From assembly GCA_963717155.1 (NCBI GenBank), contig OY970326.1, forward strand, positions 1,922,001-1,986,000: DNA of 64,000 nt. Reading direction: 5' to 3'. This document shows positions 1-8,101 of this stretch, piece by piece. A program made the position numbers and the translations under genes. The DNA comes from G963717155 sp963717155. Its GTDB lineage: Bacteria; Actinomycetota; Thermoleophilia; Gaiellales; JALYLC01. The notes below the pieces were generated by a model, which saw nothing but the letters and a program-made list of their open reading frames with translations, did not search any database and was not told where the DNA came from. Position 1 is the first letter of the stretch, and every line of letters begins with the position of its first letter.

Positions 1-1768
1 GGGGTCGCGGCTCCGACAGGATCTCGACCGGAGTGCGGTCGTCGAGCGGGAAGGCGCCGTTTGCGCCGGCCTCTGCGAACCAGATGTTGACCATCTCACG
101 GAGCTTGTCCGGTTGCTCCGCCGCGAGGTTGTGCAGCTCCGACCGGTCGACGTCGACGTGGTACAGCTCCCACTCGTCGTCGTTGAAGTTGCCCCAGCCG
201 GCGATGGTCGGATGCGTCGTGACCGCCTTCCAGCCCTCGTGCCAGATCGAGCGAGAGCCGAGCATCGCGTAGAACTGCGTCTTCCGCTTCGACTCGGCAG
301 ACGGGTCGTCGAGGGTCTCCCGCATGCTCACGCCGTCGATCGGGGACTGCGTGTGCCCCTTGAGCGTCTCGGGCGGCTCGACGTCGAGAGCGTCGAGGAT
401 CGTCGGGACGAGGTCGATCGCGTGGTAGTACTGGTCGCGGATCTCGCCGCGGGCCTTCGTCCCCGCCGGCCACGAGATGATGCACGGGTCGCTCGTGCCA
501 CCGTTGAACTCGTAGCGCTTCCACATCTTGAACGGCGTGTTGAACGCCATCGCCCAGCCGTTCGGGTAGTGGTTGTACGTCTTCGTGCCGCCGAGTTCGT
601 CGATCATGGCCAGGTTCTGGGCCAGGTCGTCGGGCACGCCGTTGGCAAACTTCATCTCGTTCACGGAGCCGTTGGGGCCACCCTCGCCGCTGGCCCCGTT
701 GTCCGAGACGAGCACGATGAGCGTGTTCTCGAGCTCCTCGCTCTCTTCGAGATGGTCGAGCAGGCGCCCGATGTGGTGATCGGCGTGTGCGAGGAACCCC
801 GCGTACACCTCGGCCATCCGCGCGAACAGCCGCTTCTCGTCGTCGTTCAGCGAGTTCCACGGGCGGGTGACGTCGAGCATCGGGAACGCCTTGCCGTCGG
901 GCCCCGTCCGCGTCTGATCCCCGATCGGGTTGATCTCGGGCAGCTCGGTGTCGGCGGGCACGATGCCGAGCTTCTTCTGGTTGGCGAGCGTCTGCTCGCG
1001 GATCGCCTCGTAGCCCATGTCGAACTGGCCCTTGAACCGGTCGATCCACTCCTTCGGCGCGTGGTGCGGTGCGTGGCATGCGCCAGGCGCGTAGTAGAGG
1101 AGGAACGGCTTTTCCGGCACGACCGCCTTCGCGTCGCGGATGAACTCGAGCGCCTTGTCCGTGATGTCGTCGGTGAGGTGGTAGCCCTCGGCCGGGGAGC
1201 TCGGCTGATCGATGGTGTGGTTGTCATAGACCAGATCGGGATACCACTGGTTCGTCTCGGCGCCGAGGAAGCCGTACCAGCGTTCGAAGCCGCGGCCACT
1301 CGGCCAGTTCCGTCGCGTCGCAGCGAGGTTCATCTCGTCGGTCGGGCACAGGTGCCATTTCCCGACCATGTAGGTGTTCCAGCCGCGCTCGGCGAGGATC
1401 TCCGACAGCATCCCGTTCTCAGGCGGGATCGTCCCGCTCGCGTTCGGGAACCCGATCGCCGCCTCGGTGATGCACGCCATGCTGTTGTGCGTGTGGTTGC
1501 GCCCGGTGAGCAGGCACGAGCGGGTCGGCGAGCACAGTGCCGTCGTGTGAAACTGCGTGTAGCGAACGCCGTTCGCGACGATCCGGTCGATGTTCGGTGT
1601 CGGGATCGGCCCCCCGTAGCACCCCATCGCGGAGAACCCCACGTCGTCGAGCACGATGTACACGACGTTCGGCGCACCGTCAGGCGCCCGTGGCGGCTCG
1701 AACGGCGACCAGTCCGGCTTCGAGTCGCGGACGTCGACGTTGATCGTTCCCTTGAATGGCTCACCCAT
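1..1768 (-). CDS. Arylsulfatase-type sulfatase, C-terminus cut by window edge
   Basis: Type I sulfatase of the alkaline-phosphatase fold, hydrolysing sulfate esters. The frame is open from the ATG at 1768 to position 1, so at least 589 residues are present and the stop lies outside the window. The N-terminal region reads NVVYIVLDDVGF, giving the metal-binding Asp pair. CSPTR around residue 80 is the CxPxR signature whose Cys becomes formylglycine, and HADHHIG and SDNGASGEGG are further conserved metal/substrate segments. An AGGAGG ribosome site stands just upstream of the ATG. No signal peptide is evident, so the enzyme may be cytoplasmic. No formylglycine-generating enzyme is encoded in the window, so Cys maturation must be supplied elsewhere. 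It is divergent from the hydrolase at 1935. The specific substrate cannot be read from sequence. Confidence 0.93.
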   Translation of the reverse strand, partial: MGEPFKGTINVDVRDSKPDWSPFEPPRAPDGAPNVVYIVLDDVGFSAMGCYGGPIPTPNIDRIVANGVRYTQFHTTALCSPTRSCLLTGRNHTHNSMACITEAAIGFPNASGTIPPENGMLSEILAERGWNTYMVGKWHLCPTDEMNLAATRRNWPSGRGFERWYGFLGAETNQWYPDLVYDNHTIDQPSSPAEGYHLTDDITDKALEFIRDAKAVVPEKPFLLYYAPGACHAPHHAPKEWIDRFKGQFDMGYEAIREQTLANQKKLGIVPADTELPEINPIGDQTRTGPDGKAFPMLDVTRPWNSLNDDEKRLFARMAEVYAGFLAHADHHIGRLLDHLEESEELENTLIVLVSDNGASGEGGPNGSVNEMKFANGVPDDLAQNLAMIDELGGTKTYNHYPNGWAMAFNTPFKMWKRYEFNGGTSDPCIISWPAGTKARGEIRDQYYHAIDLVPTILDALDVEPPETLKGHTQSPIDGVSMRETLDDPSAESKRKTQFYAMLGSRSIWHEGWKAVTTHPTIAGWGNFNDDEWELYHVDVDRSELHNLAAEQPDKLREMVNIWFAEAGANGAFPLDDRTPVEILSEPRP

Positions 1769-1848
1769 AACAGGCCTCCTCAGCTGATCACGCGCGCGAC
1801 CTCGCGCTCGTCGACCTGGATCGTGCTCCAGCGCGCCTCGGCGATGCC

Positions 1849-1865
1849 TCACCTCTTGGAGGTGA
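1849..1865. promoter_or_regulatory. 7-bp inverted repeat between divergent sulfatase and hydrolase genes
   Basis: TCACCTC and GAGGTGA form perfect arms around a TTG spacer in the 166-bp divergent intergenic region. Placement fits an operator shared by the two genes, but the arms are short and no regulator gene adjoins it. Confidence 0.25.
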
Positions 1866-1934
1866 TCAGCGCGCGAGGCCAGGCAGCTGAACGCGAGCGA
1901 GCGCGAGGGCGCGCCGTAGGCGTACGATCGGCGG

Positions 1935-2819
1935 GTGGCGAACGACACGAGCCTCATGTCGACCCCGGACGAGCAGCAACTCGAGTACCTCGTGACCGGC
2001 CCTGCACACGGGCCTCTGCTGCTGTTCCACACGGGCACCCCCAACCCCGCTGCCGACTTCACTGGCGTGACGGGCCCCGCGGCCTCCCTCGGGCTCCGCA
2101 CCGTCAGCTACTCGCGCCCTGGCTACGGCAGGTCGAGCGCGCGCCCGGGACGCAGCATTGCCGACGCGGTCGACGACGTGGTCGCCCTGCTCGACGTGCT
2201 GGAGGTGGACGAGTTCCTCACGTTCGGGTGGTCGGGTGGCGGGCCACATGCTCTCGCCTGTGCCGCGCTCATGCCCGATCGCTGCCGGGCGGCCGCGCTG
2301 CTCGCGAGCGTCGCACCCTACGGTGCGCGCGGCCTCGATTTCACTGCGGGCATGGATCAGGCCAACATCGACGAGTTCGCGGCCGCCGTCGCCGGCTACG
2401 AGGAGATGGAGGCCTTCCTCGAGCCGCTGATCGAGCACTTCCAGCACGTCACCGGGGCTTCGGTCGCGGAGGGACTCGGTGAGCTCCTCTCGCCCGTCGA
2501 CAAGGAGGCCCTCACCGGAGTGTTCGCAGACGAGATGGCCATCGCGATGCGTCGCGCCATGGAGAACGGCATCGCGGGCTGGCGCGACGACGACCTCGCC
2601 TTCGTCAAGCCCTGGGGCTTCGCCCTCTCCGAGATCGCGGTTCCGGTGGCGGTCTGGCAGGGGCGAGAGGATCGGATGGTGCCGTACGCCCACGGCGAGT
2701 GGCTTGCGCGAGAGATCCCGGGCGCGGAGCCCCACCTGTTCGAGCGCGAGGGCCACATCTCGTTGATCGCCCAGATCGACACGGTGCTCGCCGACCTCGT
2801 AAGACTGGGTAGCACCTGA
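1935..2819 (+). CDS. Alpha/beta-fold hydrolase
   Basis: Alpha/beta hydrolase of 294 residues, the usual length. The nucleophile elbow GWSGGG (Ser near residue 98) is followed by HALACAALMPDR, typical of the family. The acid is likely in the QGREDRMVPY segment, and the catalytic His in FEREGHISL near the C-terminus, so the triad looks complete. There is no signal peptide, and a cytoplasmic esterase- or peptidase-like role is likely. The GTG at 1935 is the first start of the frame, and no strong ribosome site precedes it. It is transcribed divergently from the sulfatase. The substrate is unknown. Confidence 0.9.
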   Translation: MANDTSLMSTPDEQQLEYLVTGPAHGPLLLFHTGTPNPAADFTGVTGPAASLGLRTVSYSRPGYGRSSARPGRSIADAVDDVVALLDVLEVDEFLTFGWSGGGPHALACAALMPDRCRAAALLASVAPYGARGLDFTAGMDQANIDEFAAAVAGYEEMEAFLEPLIEHFQHVTGASVAEGLGELLSPVDKEALTGVFADEMAIAMRRAMENGIAGWRDDDLAFVKPWGFALSEIAVPVAVWQGREDRMVPYAHGEWLAREIPGAEPHLFEREGHISLIAQIDTVLADLVRLGST

Positions 2820-3738
2820 GCGACGTAGAGGACCACGATGCGAGCCGCATCGATCGCGGCCTCGCCGCGCGTTCTACGCGACGGAAACGCAGGTCATCGC
2901 AGGGTTGCCATGTCTGCCACACCTGGTCAGGCTCGAGGCGTCCCGGCAGTTTTCGCCAAAACATGCACTCGCCGATCCCGCAGCTCGACCGGGCCGAGCA
3001 GCGGGCCGATGCGAAGCCGGTACGCGTCCGAGTAAGTTGTCTCGGGTGCAAATGCCGAGCCGCTCATGTTGATTTCGAGCTTGAACTTCGGTGCTCGTTT
3101 GTCTCAGCCCCCCCGCTTGATTACGGCGGGAGGGCTCGGCGGTGCTGGTGCCGATCCGGCTCTCAGCTGGTGCTAAGGGGTACGACCCGACTCTTACGAA
3201 TGTTTGGGAAACTTGTCCTCCCAGACATTCGGCGCCCGGGGGCGCGCACCGCCGCGATGTGCGCGGCGCGCAATGATCGGCCCGCCAGCAGTGCCAGCAC
3301 CCCGGGGGGAGCTGATCATCATTACGGCGAGCTGTCGCGCGAGCCCTCGAGTCTCCCGGGCCGATCCGCACGGGCTCGCCCCAACCCGGGACCCTCTCGT
3401 GCCGATCCCCTTCGCCGCGATTGCGAGCGCGAGTGGGTGAGGGTCACGGCCGGCGGCGCGTACCTGCTCGCGGAAGCCATCGGGATCGCCCACCAGCTCC
3501 GCCGTTGCGGCCTCAGCGTCGCGATGGTCGTAGCGGCCCGTGAGGTCTCAAGTTGATCTTTCAGATCGAGCGGGGGAACATCCAACCCGCGCGGAAGCAA
3601 CTTGAAGGCGGGACGACGTAAAGATTGCCCTGGGCGGACGGCTCCCCCACCGTTCCCCCGCTGTTCTGCACCTTTTCCGCGGCGTCATACCGCGTTTGCA
3701 CCACTCCGCGGGCATCGCCCGGAGGCTCCAGAGAGCGC
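2820..3738. other. 919-bp stretch without a supportable gene
   Basis: Several short frames exist on both strands, but none has a recognisable domain, a convincing ribosome site or normal residue composition; all are Arg/Ser/Pro-rich as expected for shadow frames in GC-rich DNA. The segment lies between the hydrolase stop and the tRNA-Gly terminator, so it may be a degenerate tRNA-adjacent insertion, but no recombinase remnant was recognised. Confidence 0.5.
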
Positions 3739-3765
3739 GAAAACCCGCATGGTTGACGGGTTTTC
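3739..3765 (-). terminator. Rho-independent-type terminator of tRNA-Gly
   Basis: On the minus strand GAAAACCCG and CGGGTTTTC form a 9-bp stem with a 9-nt loop and T-rich 3' arm, starting 5 nt after the tRNA 3' end. Position and T-rich arm support transcription termination of the tRNA. Confidence 0.75.
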
Positions 3766-3769
3766 GGAG

Positions 3770-3842
3770 AGCGGACGACCGGGCTCGAACCGGCGACCCT
3801 CAGCTTGGGAAGCTGATGCTCTACCAACTGAGCTACGTCCGC
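3770..3842 (-). tRNA. tRNA-Gly (anticodon CCC)
   Basis: Cloverleaf reads 5'-GCGGACG on the minus strand, pairing with CGTCCGC at the 3' end and leaving U as discriminator, as usual for bacterial tRNA-Gly. The D arm is GCTC/GAGC, the anticodon stem TCAGC/GCTGA with loop TTCCCAA (anticodon CCC, codon GGG), and the T arm carries TTCGAGC. CCA is not encoded. Confidence 0.96.
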
Positions 3843-3896
3843 AGAGTCGCGCAGCCTACCATCCGCGGCTGCCTCGAACCGCCGGCTTCCGAGCCC

Positions 3897-5747
3897 TCAG
3901 CGCAGCGCTTTCAGCGCCTTCCCGAGCGACTGCGCGTCCTCGAGCACCGGCCGGTGGAGGTCACCGAGGCGCTGCACGCGCTCGTACACGGCGCGCATCG
4001 TGAAGGCCGTCGGATCGAGCGGCCGGGCGAGCTCCTCCCACGTCACCGGCGTCGCGACGTGCGCACCCGGACGGGGTCGCACGGAGTAGGCCCACGCCGT
4101 GGTTCGGCCGTAGCCGTTCTGGTTCGCGTCGATCAGGACCCCCCTGCGCTCGGTCTTCGCCCACTTCGTCGTCACGAGCCTCGGGTGCGCGTGCGCCAGG
4201 GCGGCTCCGATCGCCGCGACGAGCTCGCGCGCCTCTCCGTGCGTGTGCCGCCGGGCGATCGGGACGAGCACGTGCAACCCGCGTTGCGAGCCGCTCGTGC
4301 GCGGATAGCCCCGCAGGTCGACGGAGGCGAGCGCGTCACGGATCAGAAGCGCGACCTGCCGCGCCTCGTCGAACCCGGCCGGGGGCGCCGGGTCGAGGTC
4401 GAAGATCACTGCATCCGGGCGCTCCGGCAGATCGGCTCGCGCGCACCAGACGTTCAGGTCGAAGCAGCCCATGTTCACGGCCCACAGGAGCGACAGCTCG
4501 TCGTCGAGCACGGGGAACCGGATCGTCCTGCCACCCGCAGGCAGCGGCGCGACGTGGAGCCACTCCGGGGCATGGCTCGGCAGGTCCTTCTGGAAGAAGT
4601 GCTTGCCGGCGATGCCGTCGGGGAAGCGCAGCATCGTGAACGGCCTGCCGCGCAGGTGCGGGCCGACGACATCGGCGAGCGCGTGGTAGTGGTCGAGCAC
4701 GTCCCCCTTCGTGATGCCCTCCTCGGGCCACCACACCTTGTCGAGGTTCTTCAGGAGCAGCGTGCGCTTCCCGTCCCGAACCTCGGCGACGGGGCGTTCG
4801 AGCGGTTCCGGGCCCGGATCCACGACACCAACATAGACGGGCGCCCGCAGCCGACCCTCGTGGGTCCGCTCGAGATACTCCACCTCGACCTGCATGACCG
4901 GCTCGACCCAGGTGAGGTCTCCCCGCCGAACGCGCGGCATCTTCGGCGCAACTGCCAGCGGGCTCTCGGAGCGTGCAAGCGGCGCGAGCCGGGCAGCGAG
5001 CCGGTCGAGCTCGGCGTCCGTCAGGCCGGTGCCGACGTTCCCCGCCCAGACGAGCCCCTCGGGTCGGTGTTCTCCGAGCACGAGGGCCCCCAGCGCGTCC
5101 CGCCGCCCCTGGCCGCGCGTGAATCCCACGACCGTGAAGACGTCACCCTGGGCGAGCTTGACCTTCACCCAGGTGCCCGGGCGCCTGCCGGGCGCGTACA
5201 TGCTGCTCCGACGCTTCGCGACCACCCCCTCGAGGCCGTGCTCACGCGCGACGCCGAGCAGGCCGTCCCCGTCGTCGAACAGTCGCGAGATGCGCACCTC
5301 GTCGCCGTCGGGAGGGAGCAGCTCGTCGAGCGCGCTGCGCCGCTCGTCGAGCGGCCGGTCGCAGAGCGACTCTCCGTCGAGCTCGAGCACGTCGAATGCG
5401 TACAGCACGCGCGACCCTCCGCCCTGCTGGAGCAGCGAGAAGCTCGGCCGTCCGGACGGGTCGAGCGCACACAGCTCGCCGTCGATCACCGCCTCCCGGT
5501 CGCCGAGCGCCCCGGCCAGCGCGGTCGCGATCTCGGCGTGGCGCTCGGTGACGTCGATGCCTCCCCGGCTCCACAGTCGCGCACCGCCTGCCGCGACGCG
5601 CGCGACGATCCTGATCCCGTCCCACTTGACCTCGAAGACCCAGTCATCGCCCGAAGGAAGCGTCTTCGACGGGCGCGCGAGCATCGGCTGCGGCACCGGA
5701 ACCGAGAGCGGATTGGCGCGCCCGGAATGAGGCGCCTGGCGAGGCAC
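3897..5747 (-). CDS. ligD: ATP-dependent DNA ligase LigD, ligase-polymerase type
   Basis: NHEJ ligase of 616 residues with the order ligase then polymerase and no 3'-phosphoesterase domain. The adenylation Lys lies in KWDGIR (residue 41), with later nucleotidyl-transferase segments DGELCALD, GLEGVVAK and WVKVKL, then an OB-fold region. The C-terminal half is the primase-polymerase module, with the metal-binding DLDPAP motif after the CFDLNVW segment. The GTG at 5747 lies 11 nt after the ku stop and leaves only about 20 residues before the conserved PMLA; longer frames would run back into ku. Acts with Ku, the immediate upstream gene, to fill and seal double-strand breaks. Lig-Pol order resembles Bacillus LigD rather than the mycobacterial Pol-PE-Lig order. 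Confidence 0.95.
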   Translation of the reverse strand: MPRQAPHSGRANPLSVPVPQPMLARPSKTLPSGDDWVFEVKWDGIRIVARVAAGGARLWSRGGIDVTERHAEIATALAGALGDREAVIDGELCALDPSGRPSFSLLQQGGGSRVLYAFDVLELDGESLCDRPLDERRSALDELLPPDGDEVRISRLFDDGDGLLGVAREHGLEGVVAKRRSSMYAPGRRPGTWVKVKLAQGDVFTVVGFTRGQGRRDALGALVLGEHRPEGLVWAGNVGTGLTDAELDRLAARLAPLARSESPLAVAPKMPRVRRGDLTWVEPVMQVEVEYLERTHEGRLRAPVYVGVVDPGPEPLERPVAEVRDGKRTLLLKNLDKVWWPEEGITKGDVLDHYHALADVVGPHLRGRPFTMLRFPDGIAGKHFFQKDLPSHAPEWLHVAPLPAGGRTIRFPVLDDELSLLWAVNMGCFDLNVWCARADLPERPDAVIFDLDPAPPAGFDEARQVALLIRDALASVDLRGYPRTSGSQRGLHVLVPIARRHTHGEARELVAAIGAALAHAHPRLVTTKWAKTERRGVLIDANQNGYGRTTAWAYSVRPRPGAHVATPVTWEELARPLDPTAFTMRAVYERVQRLGDLHRPVLEDAQSLGKALKALR

Positions 5748-5758
5748 GCGCCGGCGGG

Positions 5759-6619
5759 TCAGCTCTTCTTGGTGGAAGCGCGGCGGGCTCGCGGCTTCGC
5801 CGCGGGCTTGTCGCCGTCCGCCTTGGGCTTGCTCGTACCCGTGGCCCGGCCCTTCGCTGCGGCGAGGCTCGCCTCGAGCGCCGCGAGCAGATCGGCGGGC
5901 GCCTCCCGCGGCGCAGCGGGCTTCGGCACCTCGACCGACTCGCCCGCGGCCTTGGCCTCGATCATCTGGAGCAGCCGATCGCGGTACGTGTCGCGATGCT
6001 CCTTCGGGTCCCACTTCGTGACGAGCGAGGTCACGAGCTGGCGCGCGACGTTCAGCTCCTTCTCGCCGACCTCGGCCTCGGTGCGCTCGATCTCGTGCTC
6101 GGGTGTGACCTCATCCGCGTAGAACAGGGTGGTCAGCGCGAGGCCGTCACCGACGGGACGGACGCACACGAGCTGCTCCTTGGTTCCGAGCACGATGCGA
6201 CCGATGCCGACCAGCTTCTCCTCGGCGAGCGCGCGCTGGAACAGCGCGAACGGCCGCGCGGCGGAATCGCGGTCCGGTCCGAGCCAGTAGGAGCGTTCGA
6301 GCTGGATCGGGTCGATCTCGTTCTCGTGCACGAACTCCTCGAGCTCGACCGAGTGGCTCGACTCGGGCTTCATCGCCTCGAGCTCCTCGTCGCTCAGCGT
6401 CACGTAGCGGCCCTTGGCGATCTCGTAGCCCTTCACGATCTCGTCCGCGGACACTTCCTTGTCCTCGACCTCGCAGACCCGTCGCTGGCGGATGCGCGAG
6501 CCGTCCGGCGCGTGCAGCTGGTTGAACCGCACGTCGCGGCTCCGCGTCGCCGGGTAGAGCCTCACCGGGACGTTGATCAACCCGAAGCTGATGGAACCGG
6601 TCCACGTCGCGCGCGCCAC
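5759..6619 (-). CDS. ku: Ku-type DNA end-binding protein
   Basis: Prokaryotic Ku homodimer subunit of 286 residues. The N-terminus TWTGSISFGLINVPVRLY is the family hallmark, followed by the beta-barrel core with YEIAKGRYV and ELEEFV, and the conserved YWLGPD and LTTLFYADEV segments. The C-terminus from about residue 255 is a Lys/Ala/Arg-rich tail ending RRASTKKS, the kind of basic tail that aids DNA threading and LigD recruitment. AAGGAG stands just upstream of the GTG start. It forms a two-gene NHEJ operon with ligD, 11 nt downstream. Confidence 0.97.
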   Translation of the reverse strand: MARATWTGSISFGLINVPVRLYPATRSRDVRFNQLHAPDGSRIRQRRVCEVEDKEVSADEIVKGYEIAKGRYVTLSDEELEAMKPESSHSVELEEFVHENEIDPIQLERSYWLGPDRDSAARPFALFQRALAEEKLVGIGRIVLGTKEQLVCVRPVGDGLALTTLFYADEVTPEHEIERTEAEVGEKELNVARQLVTSLVTKWDPKEHRDTYRDRLLQMIEAKAAGESVEVPKPAAPREAPADLLAALEASLAAAKGRATGTSKPKADGDKPAAKPRARRASTKKS

Positions 6620-6709
6620 GCTGCTCCTTACCCTCGCCCCAGGCGAGTCAAACTGGCTTGACGAGCAAGAACGCCCGGGTTTCGCCGCCCGGCCGGTGTT
6701 CCCTGCAGT

Positions 6710-8101
6710 TTAGAGCTGCGGCTCGAGCTCGCGCGCACATGCGTTCACGGCCTCGACGATCGTCGGGTGCGTGTGGATCGCCTTGCGGATCGGGGCGATC
6801 GTCCCGTCGGCCGCCATCGCGACGAGGATCTCCTGCAGCGCGTTCGCGGCATCGTGGCAGACGAGCGTCGCTCCGAGGATCCTGCGGGTGCCCCGCTCGA
6901 CGACCATCCGGACGAACCCGTCGTCCCGTCCGATCGCCCGGGCCTTGCCGTTGCGGGTCATCGGGTAGGTGCCGGTGACCGCGTCGAAGCCCTGCGCGGC
7001 AGCCTCGTCGGGGCGCAGGCCCACGACCGCGAGCTCGGGATCGCAGAACACTGCCCCGGGAACCTGGTCGTAGAAGTCGGCGACGATGTGCGCGTCCAGC
7101 AGCGCGTTCTTCGCGGCGATCGGCCCCTCGTGGTTCGCGACGTGCGTGTAGAGCTGGCGGCCGACGGCGTCTCCGAGTGCCCATGCGCGCGGGTTCGTCG
7201 TGCGCAGCTCGCCGTCGACCAGCGGCCCGCTCGTCTTCGGATCGATCTGGATGCCCGCCGCGGCGAGGTCGAGACCGGACACCTTCGGCACCCGCCCGGT
7301 GGCGATCAGCATCGCGTCCGCGTACAGCGTCTCGGGCTCGCCGTCGGAGCGGACGATGTCGAGCTCCTGCCAGCCGCCGGAATGCCGGCGGGCCTCGAGC
7401 GCGTGCGTGCCGTGCAGGATCCGCACGCCATCGCGCTTGAGCGCTCGCTCGATCACGGCCACGGCGTCCTGGTCGGTGCTGCGCAGGATCTGCGGGTTCC
7501 GGCAGATGAGCGTCACCTTGCTGCCGAGTCGCGCGAAGATCTGTGCGAACTCCGTCGAGATCACACCCGACCCGGCGATCACGAGCCGATCGGGGAGCGA
7601 GTCGAGCTCGAGGATGCCGGTCGAGTCGATTCCCACCTCCTGGATGCCAGGCACCGGCGGCCACCACGCCTCGGTGCCCGAGGCGACGATGATGCGATCG
7701 GCCTCGACCGCTCCGCCGGCCCACTCGAGCCGGGTCGGCGACGTGAAGTGCACGGTCTCGTTCACCCAGATCGTGTCCGGATCGGCCGCCACCGCGCGCT
7801 CGTAGAAGGAACGGCTCGTCTGCACGATTCCGTTGACGCGTGACATCACCGCGTGGAAGTCGACGCGGAAGCCCTCGACCGCGACCCCGTAGCGCGTCGC
7901 GTGGCGGATCGTCTCGACGACCTCGGCTGCCCGCACGAGCGCCTTCGTGGGGATGCATCCGACGTTCACGCAGGTGCCGCCGAGGTGGTGGTCCTCGAAC
8001 AGGACGACCCGCTTGCCGAGCGAGCGCGCGACGCGCATGGCGGTCCACGCTCCGGCGCCACCGCCGATCACGGCGACATCGGTGCGCATGACCTCGCTCA
8101 C
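6710..8101 (-). CDS. FAD-dependent pyridine nucleotide-disulfide oxidoreductase (MerA/Lpd-like)
   Basis: Class I flavoprotein disulfide reductase of about 463 residues. It has an N-terminal dinucleotide fold (VAVIGGGAGAW), the redox-active pair in GGTCVNVGCIPTK, a second NAD(P)H fold (LVIAGSGVIS), the FAD segment WALGDAV and a C-terminal dimerisation domain with HTHPTIVEAV, which supplies the His-Glu pair to the partner subunit. It lacks the MerA heavy-metal domain and C-terminal vicinal Cys, so it is not mercuric reductase proper; dihydrolipoamide dehydrogenase or mycothione reductase-like activity is possible. The GTG at 8101 overlaps the argS stop by 4 nt and has GGAGGAG just upstream; an ATG at 8089 is the alternative start. 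Confidence 0.9.
   Translation of the reverse strand: MSEVMRTDVAVIGGGAGAWTAMRVARSLGKRVVLFEDHHLGGTCVNVGCIPTKALVRAAEVVETIRHATRYGVAVEGFRVDFHAVMSRVNGIVQTSRSFYERAVAADPDTIWVNETVHFTSPTRLEWAGGAVEADRIIVASGTEAWWPPVPGIQEVGIDSTGILELDSLPDRLVIAGSGVISTEFAQIFARLGSKVTLICRNPQILRSTDQDAVAVIERALKRDGVRILHGTHALEARRHSGGWQELDIVRSDGEPETLYADAMLIATGRVPKVSGLDLAAAGIQIDPKTSGPLVDGELRTTNPRAWALGDAVGRQLYTHVANHEGPIAAKNALLDAHIVADFYDQVPGAVFCDPELAVVGLRPDEAAAQGFDAVTGTYPMTRNGKARAIGRDDGFVRMVVERGTRRILGATLVCHDAANALQEILVAMAADGTIAPIRKAIHTHPTIVEAVNACARELEPQL

Noticed and set aside
113..2482. 789-aa plus-strand frame over sulfatase and hydrolase
   Set aside because: Antisense/out-of-frame to two well-supported genes with catalytic motifs.
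3561..3827. 88-aa minus-strand protein crossing tRNA-Gly
   Set aside because: Its first residues are a reading of the tRNA gene itself.
6710..8101. Mercuric reductase in a mercury-resistance operon
   Set aside because: No heavy-metal-associated domain, no C-terminal vicinal Cys, and no mer neighbours.
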